A DNA stretch of 64,000 nucleotides from Sulfopaludibacter sp963815475 (lineage in GTDB: Bacteria; Acidobacteriota; Terriglobia; Bryobacterales; Bryobacteraceae). The notes under the pieces are model-generated. The model saw nothing but the letters and a program-made list of their open reading frames with translations. It searched no databases and was not told the origin of the DNA. Position 1 is the first letter of the stretch, and the number at the start of each line of letters is the position of its first letter. The stretch covers positions 1,798,001 through 1,862,000 of the forward strand of contig CAWFHD010000003.1 in the NCBI GenBank assembly GCA_963815475.1, read 5' to 3'. The position numbers and the translations under genes were made by a program. Below, piece after piece: positions 45,677 through 54,052 of this stretch.

Positions 45677-47518
45677 CTATCGCAAAGAACGATCCAGCGT
45701 ATCGGCGCTATGGACAACCTCTGCGGATTCCGGGTGCGTCAGCGGCAGCGGAAGATTCACGTGGAACGTGGAGCCTTTGCCGAGATGGCTTTCCACGCTC
45801 ACCGTGCCGCTCATCAGCTCGACAATCTGTTTGACGATGGTGAGCCCGAGCCCGGTGCCTCCGAAGCGCCGCGAGAGATGTCCCTCCAGTTGGGTAAAAC
45901 GTTCGAAGACCGCCTCGAGCTTGTCGGGAGGGATGCCGATGCCAGTGTCCGTCACGGAAAGCCGCACCATTGGCGGCAGATCGGCGCGACGTTCGAACGC
46001 CACGTCGATATCGATGCTGCCCTGCGGCGTGAACTTGATGGCATTGCCCACCAGGTTCGTCAGCACTTGCCGCACGCGCGAGGCGTCCCCAATGAAGTGC
46101 GTGGGCGCCGCGGCCGGATAGCGCGTTTGCATTCGCAGTTGCTTGGACAATACCTGCGCGCTTAACAGCCGTGTCACTTCTTCGATGGTCTGGCGTAGAT
46201 TGAACGGCTCGGGCCGCAGCACCATCCTGCCGGCTTCCAGGCGAGAGAAATCGAGGATATCGCCAATCACCACCATCAGGGCCTGCGACGAATCGCGCAC
46301 CGTGAGGGCGTAGTCCAATTGTTCCTCGGTGAGCTCGGTGGTGAGCAGCAGATCATTCATGCCCATGATGCCGTTCATCGGAGTGCGCAACTCGTGGCTT
46401 ACGTTCGCCATGAAGTCGGACTTGGCGCGGTTGGCTGCTTCCGCCGCGACTTTGGCCTGCTCCAGATCGGCGCGGGAGCGGCGCGCGGCGGCTGCCACGC
46501 CGTTGAAGGCATCGGCCAGCAGGGTCAGTTCAGTGACCGATTGCCCGGCGGTGACACGCTCGGGAAAATCATTGGCGCGCTCTCCGGCTTTCAATTGCGC
46601 CACCAGGTCGCGCAACGGCCGGGACACGGAACGCGATGCGAACAGAGTACAGAGCAGCGCCAGCAGCACCCCGCCGGCTCCGACCATCAGAAAACTGCCG
46701 ACCCACCCGGCAGTGAAGTCGTGTACGGCGCGGTCGAGCGAGCGAAGCTCGATGAGCTGATAGCCGGCGCCCAGGTCGGACTGCCGGACGCGCGCCATTA
46801 CGAAAGTCTGACCGTCCCAGTCGATAGTAGATTCGGCCGGAGTCAACGCGCCGCTGTGGGCCAAGCAAACCTCGAGCGATGCCCACCGCGTCTGCGGCAA
46901 CGTAGCGCGCACAATGCGGCCGTCATGCAGCAGGGCGGCCGCTTCGCTAAATTCGTAGGGCTTCAGGTCGAACTCGCTGCCCACCCGAAGGGCGCCGATC
47001 TGCTCACCGGCAATGCGAATCGGGGCGGACGACAGATCGAACAGGGAGCTGTCGAAATCGAAGAGCGACGGCTGGTTGGGCAGTTGCGGCGCGGGATTCA
47101 AGGCATGGTAGGCACCGCGGCGACAATCGACCGCCGCCACGGTGCGGCCGGACCAGTCGGTGATGGCGATAAAGTCATACCCCACCAGGTCGTGCAGTTC
47201 GCCGAGTTGGGCTTCGATGGTGGCGCGCACCTGATCGGCCGCCTCGCGAGTGGGGGGAGCTTCCCGCAGGAGCCCGATCGCCGCCTTCAGGCCGGCGTTT
47301 TCCGCCAGCGCCGACACAAATCGCGCGGCACGGCGTTCGGATTCAGCATGCTCACGCAGCAACGCGTCGGCCGATTTCTCCAGGGAATCGCGAAGCCCCT
47401 GCTTGACGCGCCGCTCCACCAACGCATTCAGGGCGAAAAAGCTGGAGACCAGCACCATGCAGACGGGAACGAAGGCCGCCAGAAAAGCGCGGGAGGTCAA
47501 GGAGTACGAGCGTTTCAA
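45677..47518 (-). CDS. Membrane sensor histidine kinase
   Basis: 613 residues from TTG 47518, which overlaps the upstream cupredoxin stop in TTGA. Transmembrane helix about 10-30, a periplasmic sensing region of about 250 residues with cache-like features (VGYDFIAITDWSGRTVAAVD), a second helix near 290, HAMP, coiled coil, HisKA with SHELRTPMNG near residue 375, and HATPase_c (LTNLVGNAIKFTPQG, DTGIGIPPDKLE, GGTGLGLTIVKQI). No receiver domain and no adjacent response regulator. Coupled translation with the cupredoxin gene suggests it senses copper, redox state or the cupredoxin itself. Confidence 0.88.
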   Translation of the reverse strand: MKRSYSLTSRAFLAAFVPVCMVLVSSFFALNALVERRVKQGLRDSLEKSADALLREHAESERRAARFVSALAENAGLKAAIGLLREAPPTREAADQVRATIEAQLGELHDLVGYDFIAITDWSGRTVAAVDCRRGAYHALNPAPQLPNQPSLFDFDSSLFDLSSAPIRIAGEQIGALRVGSEFDLKPYEFSEAAALLHDGRIVRATLPQTRWASLEVCLAHSGALTPAESTIDWDGQTFVMARVRQSDLGAGYQLIELRSLDRAVHDFTAGWVGSFLMVGAGGVLLALLCTLFASRSVSRPLRDLVAQLKAGERANDFPERVTAGQSVTELTLLADAFNGVAAAARRSRADLEQAKVAAEAANRAKSDFMANVSHELRTPMNGIMGMNDLLLTTELTEEQLDYALTVRDSSQALMVVIGDILDFSRLEAGRMVLRPEPFNLRQTIEEVTRLLSAQVLSKQLRMQTRYPAAAPTHFIGDASRVRQVLTNLVGNAIKFTPQGSIDIDVAFERRADLPPMVRLSVTDTGIGIPPDKLEAVFERFTQLEGHLSRRFGGTGLGLTIVKQIVELMSGTVSVESHLGKGSTFHVNLPLPLTHPESAEVVHSADTLDRSLR

Positions 47519-48192
47519 CGGACCGGCTCCACATCCACCGGAACGCGGATCTGCACTGCGACGGAGCCCGATTCGGGAACGTCCAGCGGCACTTCGTACA
47601 GGCCGGCGATCTTGTGCCAGGCCACGGCGCGGTAGTGCCCGGCCGGGACGCCGGTAAACGAGAACGCGCCGGTAGCCGAAGGATGCCCGTACCACGGGCT
47701 GCCCGTCACTACGATCGCAGCGTACATGTTCGAGTGAATGTGGCAGTAGACCTGAACCACGCCCTCGCGCGGAAACTTCACATTCCGGCTTTGCGACTTG
47801 GCGTAGTAACCCAGGTCGAAGGATTGCGCGCGGGATAGCGAGAAGACGTTGTGAAAGATGGGGTCGGAATTAGGGAATTGGACCGTGGAGCCTACCGGAA
47901 CCACCACCAGTTCCGGCTCAAACCGGCTGTCGCGCTGCTCAATGGTCAGGGTCTGCGGAATTGCTGGAGTCCCGTGGCCTCCTTCCAGGATCACTACCGT
48001 ACGATCGAATTCGTTGACCGGATCGGCCGAGGAGGGCATAGCCGACGGAGCCGTACCGCGCAGGTTGTAAATCGTGGGAGAGACGGTCTTCTTGGATAGC
48101 CTTCGGGTGATGAGGATCTGGCCGGTGATATCGCCGGCGATAGCGGGCAGCGAGAGGGCCAGCATCGCGATCGAAGTAAGCCGGACAGACAT
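47515..48192 (-). CDS. Cupredoxin (plastocyanin/methylamine-utilisation-like) protein
   Basis: 225 residues from ATG 48192 (AGGGA upstream) with signal peptide MSVRLTSIAMLALSLPAIAG. Cupredoxin fold with type-1 copper ligands visible: His in NSDPIFHNVFS, then Cys-His-x-His with following Met in VYCHIHSNMYA. The C-terminal part GAFSFTGVPAGHYRAVAWHK is a carboxypeptidase-regulatory-like beta segment. Periplasmic electron carrier or copper binder, co-translated with the downstream kinase. Confidence 0.82.
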   Translation of the reverse strand: MSVRLTSIAMLALSLPAIAGDITGQILITRRLSKKTVSPTIYNLRGTAPSAMPSSADPVNEFDRTVVILEGGHGTPAIPQTLTIEQRDSRFEPELVVVPVGSTVQFPNSDPIFHNVFSLSRAQSFDLGYYAKSQSRNVKFPREGVVQVYCHIHSNMYAAIVVTGSPWYGHPSATGAFSFTGVPAGHYRAVAWHKIAGLYEVPLDVPESGSVAVQIRVPVDVEPVR

Positions 48193-48299
48193 CGGTGAAT
48201 CCCTGGGCAAAAGCCTACCACCGGGATTCACCGCATCTCAATGTTGTCTTTAATTAATGGCCGTTTGATTTCGCGCATGTATAAACAACGATAGAAGTG

Positions 48300-49463
48300 T
48301 TAACTCAGGCGCTCCAGGATTCCAGCCGCGCCTTGGCCTCCGCCGACGCACATAGTGACCATTCCATAGCGCGACTGCCGGCGGTCCATTTCCCGCAAGA
48401 TGGTGGCCGTGAGTTTGGCGCCGGTGCATCCCAGGGGATGGCCCAGCGCGACGGCGCCGCCATTCGGATTGACGATCTGCTGGTTCAATCCCGCCTCGCG
48501 CATCACAGCCAATGCCTGCACGGAAAATGCCTCGTTCAACTCGATGACGCCGATGTCGTCAAGCTTGAGGCCGGCCATGGCGAGCGCTCGCGGAATGGCG
48601 TACACCGGTCCGATTCCCATGATCTCCGGAGCAACTCCCGCAGTGGCGAAGCTGACAAAACGCGCCTTCGGTTTGAGGCCGAGTTCGCGCGCTTTGCTCT
48701 CCGACATGATCAGCGCAGCGGCCGCGCCGTCGCTGGTTTGTGACGAATTCCCGGCGGTCACAGTGCCTTTGACGTGGAAAACCGGCTTCAATTTGGCCAA
48801 AGCTTCCATGGACGTATCGGCGCGCGGCCCCTCGTCTTTCTGAAACATCAACTTCTCTTTCTTGCCGGGCGTGACCGAATCGACTTCCACCGGCACAATC
48901 TCCTCGTCGAAACGGCCGGCCTGCTGCGCCGCAATCGCCTTCTGGTGGCTGCTGTAGGAGAAGGCGTCGGCATCTTCGCGCGGAATGCCGTACTTCTGCT
49001 GCAAGCGCTCGGCCGTGAGGCCCATGTTCATGTAGACCTCGGGCCAGTTGTCGACGAACCAGGGATTGGGCGCGGGCCTGCGGCCGCCGGCGGGGATCAT
49101 ACTCATGGACTCGCTGCCGCCGGCGATCAGGATGTCGGCGCCGCCCGAGCGAATGCGGTCGGCCGCCAGCGCGATGGATTGCAGGCCGGAACTGCAGAAG
49201 CGATTGATGGTCATGCCCGTAACGGTGTCAGGCAATCCGGCGCGCAGCAGCGATTGGCGAGCCATGTTGCTGCCGGCTTCGCCTTCGGGCATAGCGCAGC
49301 CCAGGATCACGTCTTCCACGCCGTCCTTGGCTGCCGGGTATTTGTCGAGCAGGGCGCGGATGACGATGGCGGCGAGATCGTCGGGGCGGGAGTTGCGCAA
49401 CGTGCCGCGCGGGGCTTTCCCAACGGCAGTGCGGAGGCAATCGATGATAACGGCTTCTGGCAT
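48300..49463 (-). CDS. fadA: Acetyl-CoA acyltransferase (thiolase)
   Basis: 387 residues from ATG 49463 (MPEAVIIDCLRTAVG). Catalytic Cys90 in NRFCSSGLQSIA, GGAVALGHPLGCTGAKL with the active-site histidine, and the second cysteine in VTMCVGGGQGAAGI. Cleaves 3-ketoacyl-CoA in beta-oxidation. It follows the HAD/ECH gene on the same strand by 156 bases, forming the usual fadB/fadA-type pair. The gap holds a dispersed repeat. Confidence 0.93.
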   Translation of the reverse strand: MPEAVIIDCLRTAVGKAPRGTLRNSRPDDLAAIVIRALLDKYPAAKDGVEDVILGCAMPEGEAGSNMARQSLLRAGLPDTVTGMTINRFCSSGLQSIALAADRIRSGGADILIAGGSESMSMIPAGGRRPAPNPWFVDNWPEVYMNMGLTAERLQQKYGIPREDADAFSYSSHQKAIAAQQAGRFDEEIVPVEVDSVTPGKKEKLMFQKDEGPRADTSMEALAKLKPVFHVKGTVTAGNSSQTSDGAAAALIMSESKARELGLKPKARFVSFATAGVAPEIMGIGPVYAIPRALAMAGLKLDDIGVIELNEAFSVQALAVMREAGLNQQIVNPNGGAVALGHPLGCTGAKLTATILREMDRRQSRYGMVTMCVGGGQGAAGILERLS

Positions 49464-49512
49464 GTTGGTTCCTAAGTACACCGTTTCCCAACTACGCCCT
49501 CGTATTCTGGCA

Positions 49513-49537
49513 ACCGACTCCCTTACGGTCGCGGCTC
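49513..49537. repeat. 25-bp dispersed repeat, copy 2
   Basis: ACCGACTCCCTTACGGTCGCGGCTC is the exact reverse complement of 27876-27900. It lies between the two beta-oxidation genes, upstream of the thiolase. Read in either place it would encode RAATVRESV, but neither copy is inside the selected coding starts. Confidence 0.75.
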
Positions 49538-49619
49538 TGATCGGAGCCGCGCGCGTCAGCAATCGGTTTCCTGATACGCTGGCGAACTTCTGAAACCACC
49601 GACTAAGCGATCGGCGGTT

Positions 49620-51953
49620 TTAATTCCTTAGCGGCTTTCCAGTCTTCAGCATGTGCTGCATTCGTTCCTGCGTTTTGGGCTGGCCGCAGAGGCTTAAGAA
49701 GGCCTCGCGTTCCAGATCGAGGAGGTATTGTTCGGAGACCTTTTGGCTGCCGGTGAGCCGGCCTCCGCTGAGAATGTTGGCCAGCTTTTCGCCCACGACC
49801 ATATCGTACTCCGAGATGAAGCCGCCTTCGCGCGCCAGAATCATCGCCATTTTGAGCAGGGCGTACCCGGCATCACCTTCCACCTGGATATCTTCGCGCG
49901 GCGCGCCGGGCGCATAAGTGGGAGCCAGTGCCAGTGCCGCGCTCTTGGCATCGCCCACCAGCCGTTCGGGATTCATGGAGATGCCATCCGGCGCGCGCAG
50001 GATGCCCAGTTCGCGGGCGTTGGCTCCGCTGGTGGAGACTTTGGCATAGCCGATCAACTCGAAGGCCGACTTGGCGTGGCCGAGACGCAGCAGCATCTCC
50101 TTGCAACCGCCGCCGCCGGGAATGAGACCCACGCCCACTTCCACTAGTCCGATGTAAGTTTCGGCCGATGCCTGCACGCGCGCGCCATGCAGGGCGATCT
50201 CGCAGCCGCCGCCCAAAGTCATACCGAACGGCGCCACCACCACCGGCTTGGGCGCGTACTTGATCGCCATGTTCATCTGCTGGAAGCGACGCACCGCCTG
50301 GTCGAGTTCTTCCCACTCGCCATCCTGCGCCCCCAACAGCACCATCATGAGGTTGGCCCCCACGCAGAAGTTGTCGCCCTGGTTGGCGATCACCATCGCT
50401 TCGTAATTGCGGCTGGTCTCTTCGATGCCCGCGCGAATCATCTGCACCGTATCGTCCCCGATGGCGTTCATCTTGCTGTGGAACTCTACGCAGAGAGCGC
50501 CGTCGCCGAGATCGATGAGAGAAGCTCCCGGGTTCTTCTTCACCACTCCGCGGGCGCGCTTGATCTCCTTGAGAACCTGCACTCCGGGCCGGGGCTCCAG
50601 GTCGCGATATTCGCCTGCCACTAGGTCGAAGTAACGGGTGTGCGGCTCGCCATCGCGATCGGCCGCCTGGTAGAAAGACTTCGCGCCGGAAGCAAGCATG
50701 CGCTGGACACTCGCCGGTACTGTGCATCCATCGCGAGTCATGCGGTCCGCGGTTTCCTGAACGCCAAGCGCGTCCCACAACTCGAAGGGGCCGAGTTTGA
50801 ACACGAAGCCGTACTTCATGGCGAGATCGATATCCACCAGGCTGTCGGAAATCTCGGGGATCATTTCGGCCGAGTAAATGAAGAGGTCGCGGAAGAGTTC
50901 CCAGAGGAAGTTGCCGGCTCGATCGGGCAGCGCCACCAGGGCACGCAGGCGCTGCGGCAAGTCTTCGATAGTGCGGACGGTCTCGAGCGAAGGAATGCGG
51001 ACCTTCTGCGCTGGATGGTATTCCAGCGTCTTGCGGTCAATGGCGTGGATCTCTTTTTCGGCGCCCTTGCCTACGCGCTTGTAGAAGCCCTGGCCGCGTT
51101 TCTCGCCCAGGTAGCCGCGCTCCATCATGCGGTTCATGAGGTCGGAGACCACGAAGCGCTGGCGCGCAGGGTCGTTGGGCACCAGTTCGTAGAGATTGCG
51201 CAGGACATGCACCCAGACGTCGAGCCCGATGATATCCACCAGGCGGAAGCTGGCGCTCTTGGGCAGGCCGATCAGCGGACCGGTGAGAGCGTCCACTTCC
51301 TCGATGGTGAAATCGTGGCGTTCGGTGAGCAGGTGGATTGTGGCGCCGAAGAAGCATCCGATGCGATTGGCGATGAAGTTGGGAGTGTCTTTGCACTGCA
51401 CTACGCCTTTGCCGAGGTGGAAGTCGCAGAATGCCGAAACCCACGTGAGCACGTCGTACGAAGTTTCGGGACCTTTGATCACCTCAGCGAGGTGCAGATA
51501 GCGCGGCGGATTGAAGAAGTGCGTGCCGAGAAAGTGCTGGCGGAATTCGCTGGGAGAGCCTTCGACAATGTGCGCCAGCGGAATTCCGCTGGTGTTGGTG
51601 GAGAAGATAGTGCCGGGTTTGCGCACATGCTGGACGCGCTCCAGCAGGCTGCGTTTGATCTCGAGATTCTCAGCCACGGCTTCCACAATCCAGTCGCAGG
51701 CGGAGAGGCGGTCCAGATGGTCTTCGAAGTTTCCGGGGGCGATCAGCGCCTTGGCGGCATCGGTGAAAAACGCGACCGGCTTCTGCTTGGAAGCGTTGTC
51801 GATTCCAGCGAGGGCGGCGGCACTCCGGTTCGGCTGGTTGGGGATGACGATATCGAGCAGGTCGACTGGGAATCCGGCATTGGCGAAGTGGGCGGCGATT
51901 CGCGAGCCCATGGTTCCGGCTCCGAGGACGGCAACACGGCGAAGTGGCTTCAT
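49620..51953 (-). CDS. 3-hydroxyacyl-CoA dehydrogenase/enoyl-CoA hydratase fusion (FadN/FadB-like)
   Basis: 777 residues from ATG 51953; a GTG at 52001 would add 16 residues. N-terminal Rossmann domain VAVLGAGTMGSRIAAHFANAG, HFFNPPRYLHLAEVI and DTPNFIANRIG mark the dehydrogenase; the C-terminal third (from about residue 470) is crotonase-like, with ANQGDNFCVGANL and FGMTLGGGCEIALHG oxyanion segments. The order dehydrogenase-then-hydratase is that of Bacillus FadN rather than E. coli FadB. Confidence 0.9.
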   Translation of the reverse strand: MKPLRRVAVLGAGTMGSRIAAHFANAGFPVDLLDIVIPNQPNRSAAALAGIDNASKQKPVAFFTDAAKALIAPGNFEDHLDRLSACDWIVEAVAENLEIKRSLLERVQHVRKPGTIFSTNTSGIPLAHIVEGSPSEFRQHFLGTHFFNPPRYLHLAEVIKGPETSYDVLTWVSAFCDFHLGKGVVQCKDTPNFIANRIGCFFGATIHLLTERHDFTIEEVDALTGPLIGLPKSASFRLVDIIGLDVWVHVLRNLYELVPNDPARQRFVVSDLMNRMMERGYLGEKRGQGFYKRVGKGAEKEIHAIDRKTLEYHPAQKVRIPSLETVRTIEDLPQRLRALVALPDRAGNFLWELFRDLFIYSAEMIPEISDSLVDIDLAMKYGFVFKLGPFELWDALGVQETADRMTRDGCTVPASVQRMLASGAKSFYQAADRDGEPHTRYFDLVAGEYRDLEPRPGVQVLKEIKRARGVVKKNPGASLIDLGDGALCVEFHSKMNAIGDDTVQMIRAGIEETSRNYEAMVIANQGDNFCVGANLMMVLLGAQDGEWEELDQAVRRFQQMNMAIKYAPKPVVVAPFGMTLGGGCEIALHGARVQASAETYIGLVEVGVGLIPGGGGCKEMLLRLGHAKSAFELIGYAKVSTSGANARELGILRAPDGISMNPERLVGDAKSAALALAPTYAPGAPREDIQVEGDAGYALLKMAMILAREGGFISEYDMVVGEKLANILSGGRLTGSQKVSEQYLLDLEREAFLSLCGQPKTQERMQHMLKTGKPLRN

Positions 51954-52063
51954 CAAGGGATAGGGTAGCTCAAGCGGGGGCCAGAGGATCAGAGGGCTCA
52001 CGATATGATAGAGGCATACGTGGACAGGGTGAGCTAATCAATGCACCGGGTCGGCTGATCGCT

Positions 52064-53047
52064 ATGCGGAAAATACCCTCCTGGATGCCGCAGGCGCTCG
52101 GCTACGTGATATCGGCGGCCTGCCTGGTATGGCTGCTTCGCGGGTATCCCATCAAAGAAGAATTGATTCCGGCTTTGCATGAGCTGGACTGGAAGTGGCT
52201 GATCCTGGCCATGGCGCTGGACCTGGCGGTGTACGTGGTGCAGGCCTGGCGTTGGAATACCCTGCTCGAACCCGTAATCCGGCTGCGGTTCTGGCGGACC
52301 GTTCAAGCGATCTATATCGGTCTGTTCGCGAATGAAGTACTGCCGCTGCGGACCGGTGAAGTGATCCGCTGCTATCTGCTGGCGCACTGGAACGATCTGC
52401 GACTGTCGCTGAGCTTCGCTTCCGCGGCGGTAGAGCGACTGATTGACGGCGCCCTTCTGGTAGCCGCCTTCCTGGCGACAGTGGGGTTCGTCGACGGCAT
52501 TCCGCCCGACATGGTGCTCTTCGTGAAAGGGCTGGCAGTGTTGCTGCTGCTGGCGGGGATTCTGCTGCTCTGGATCGTGATGCACAAGCAGGAGGCGCAC
52601 GCGGTTTTGGGGGAGCGCCGGTGGGCGGCCGCGATGCGCCACGTGATCGAAGGCCTGCACCTGATGGGTAATCTGCGAACGCTCGGCATCACTACCGCCA
52701 TCAGCCTTCTCTACCTGGTGCTGCAGGTCTTCTCGATGTATGCGCTGATGAAGGCCGACGTCATGGACCTGTCATTCTGGTCGGCATTCGGCGTCCTGGC
52801 GATCATCCGGCTGGGGACGGTGGTGCCGAATGCGCCCGGCAATATGGGAGTGGTGAATTTGGCTTGTGTTACGGCGCTGCATTTGTTCGACGTGGAACCG
52901 AATGTGGCGAAGACGTTTTCCATTCTCCTGTTCGGCGCATGGACGCTGCCGCCGCTGCTGGCGGGCGCGGTGGCGGTGGCTCTTACGGGGCTCCGGATCG
53001 GCGAACTGCGGGATCGCGCGAGGGCCAGCGCTCGAGGCCCTCAGTAA
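52064..53047 (+). CDS. Lysylphosphatidylglycerol synthase-TM/flippase-like membrane protein
   Basis: 327 residues, start ATG 52064, no strong ribosome site. About 8 hydrophobic helices, with family marks QAWRWNTLL, IGLFANEVLPLRTGEVIRCYLL, AAVERLIDGALL and the C-terminal GTVVPNAPGNMGVVNLA of PF03706-type proteins. Members translocate lipids or lipid-linked precursors. It precedes ilvE by 31 bases. Confidence 0.82.
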   Translation: MRKIPSWMPQALGYVISAACLVWLLRGYPIKEELIPALHELDWKWLILAMALDLAVYVVQAWRWNTLLEPVIRLRFWRTVQAIYIGLFANEVLPLRTGEVIRCYLLAHWNDLRLSLSFASAAVERLIDGALLVAAFLATVGFVDGIPPDMVLFVKGLAVLLLLAGILLLWIVMHKQEAHAVLGERRWAAAMRHVIEGLHLMGNLRTLGITTAISLLYLVLQVFSMYALMKADVMDLSFWSAFGVLAIIRLGTVVPNAPGNMGVVNLACVTALHLFDVEPNVAKTFSILLFGAWTLPPLLAGAVAVALTGLRIGELRDRARASARGPQ

Positions 53048-53065
53048 GTTCGCGAGCGGGTTCGC

Positions 53066-53071
53066 TATAAT
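53066..53071 (+). promoter_or_regulatory. TATAAT -10 box close to the ilvE start
   Basis: TATAAT ends 7 bases before the ilvE ATG, so transcription would begin at or next to the start codon (leaderless mRNA). No good -35 is seen at 17 bases, and no Shine-Dalgarno motif precedes the ATG. Confidence 0.35.
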
Positions 53072-53078
53072 TATTGGC

Positions 53079-54020
53079 ATGCTGACGCCTACCGAAAAAA
53101 TCTGGCACAATGGCCGCTTTATTAAATGGGAAGAGGCCACCATACACGTTCTTTCGCATGTGGTGAGCTACGGTAGCTCGGTATTCGAAGGAATCCGCTG
53201 CTATGCCACGCCATCCGGTCCTGCGGTGTTTCGCCTGCGCGAGCACGTCCGCCGTCTGATGGATTCGGCCAAGATTTATCGTATGGACAACGTGGGCTAT
53301 TCGGCCGAGCAGCTTGCCGAGGCGATGCTGGAACTGGTGCGCGTCAACCGCATGGATTCGGCGTATCTCCGGCCCATCGTATTCCGAGGTTACGGCGATA
53401 TCGGCGTGAACCCGACCAAGAATCCCATCGACGTCTACATGGCCTGTTGGAATTGGGGCAAGTATCTGGGAGAAGAGGCCCTGGCGGAAGGCGTGGACGT
53501 GTGTGTTTCCAGTTGGACGCGCATGGCGCCGAACACGCTTCCGGCGCTGGCCAAGGCGGGCGCGAATTACATGAACTCGCAGTTGATCAAGATGGAAGCC
53601 ATCTCCAACGGGTACGTGGAAGGGATTGCGCTCGATTCGAACGGCTACGTGAGCGAAGGCTCGGGCGAGAACATCTTCCTGGTGCGCGATGGAAAGATCA
53701 CGACGCCGCCCCTGGGCGCGTCGGTGCTGCCGGGCATCACGCGCGACACCATCATCACGCTTGCGCGCGAATTGGAGATCCCGCTGGTGGAGACCCTGGT
53801 GCCGCGCGAAATGCTGTACATCGCGGACGAAGTTTTCTTTTCAGGCACGGCGGCGGAGATTACTCCGATCCGGTCGATTGACCACTACAAGATCGGCAGC
53901 GGCCGCCGTGGACCGGTGGCGGAGAAACTGCAGAAAGCCTTCTTCTCGCTGATCGATGGCAGTTCGCCGGATAAGCACGGCTGGCTGTCCCCGGTGCACG
54001 CCGCGGTGGCCGCGAAGTAA
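53079..54020 (+). CDS. ilvE: Branched-chain amino acid aminotransferase
   Basis: 313 residues. PLP fold-type IV: GSSVFEGIRCY, RMDSAYLRPIVFRGYG, LAKAGANYMNSQLI with the PLP lysine (Lys159), EGSGENIFLVRDG, and FFSGTAAEITPIRSID. Last step of valine, leucine and isoleucine synthesis and first step of their breakdown. Start set by homology and the nearby -10 box; the frame upstream is open but reads as non-homologous sequence. Confidence 0.96.
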   Translation: MLTPTEKIWHNGRFIKWEEATIHVLSHVVSYGSSVFEGIRCYATPSGPAVFRLREHVRRLMDSAKIYRMDNVGYSAEQLAEAMLELVRVNRMDSAYLRPIVFRGYGDIGVNPTKNPIDVYMACWNWGKYLGEEALAEGVDVCVSSWTRMAPNTLPALAKAGANYMNSQLIKMEAISNGYVEGIALDSNGYVSEGSGENIFLVRDGKITTPPLGASVLPGITRDTIITLARELEIPLVETLVPREMLYIADEVFFSGTAAEITPIRSIDHYKIGSGRRGPVAEKLQKAFFSLIDGSSPDKHGWLSPVHAAVAAK

Positions 54021-54052
54021 GCCGCGCAACAACTCGAAATGTCGGTGAGTCG

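Noticed and set aside
46319..47635. 438-codon rightward frame opposite the sensor kinase
   Set aside because: Antisense shadow of the kinase coding sequence.
50640..51968. 442-codon rightward frame opposite the HAD/ECH fusion gene
   Set aside because: Antisense shadow; no domain and no ribosome site.
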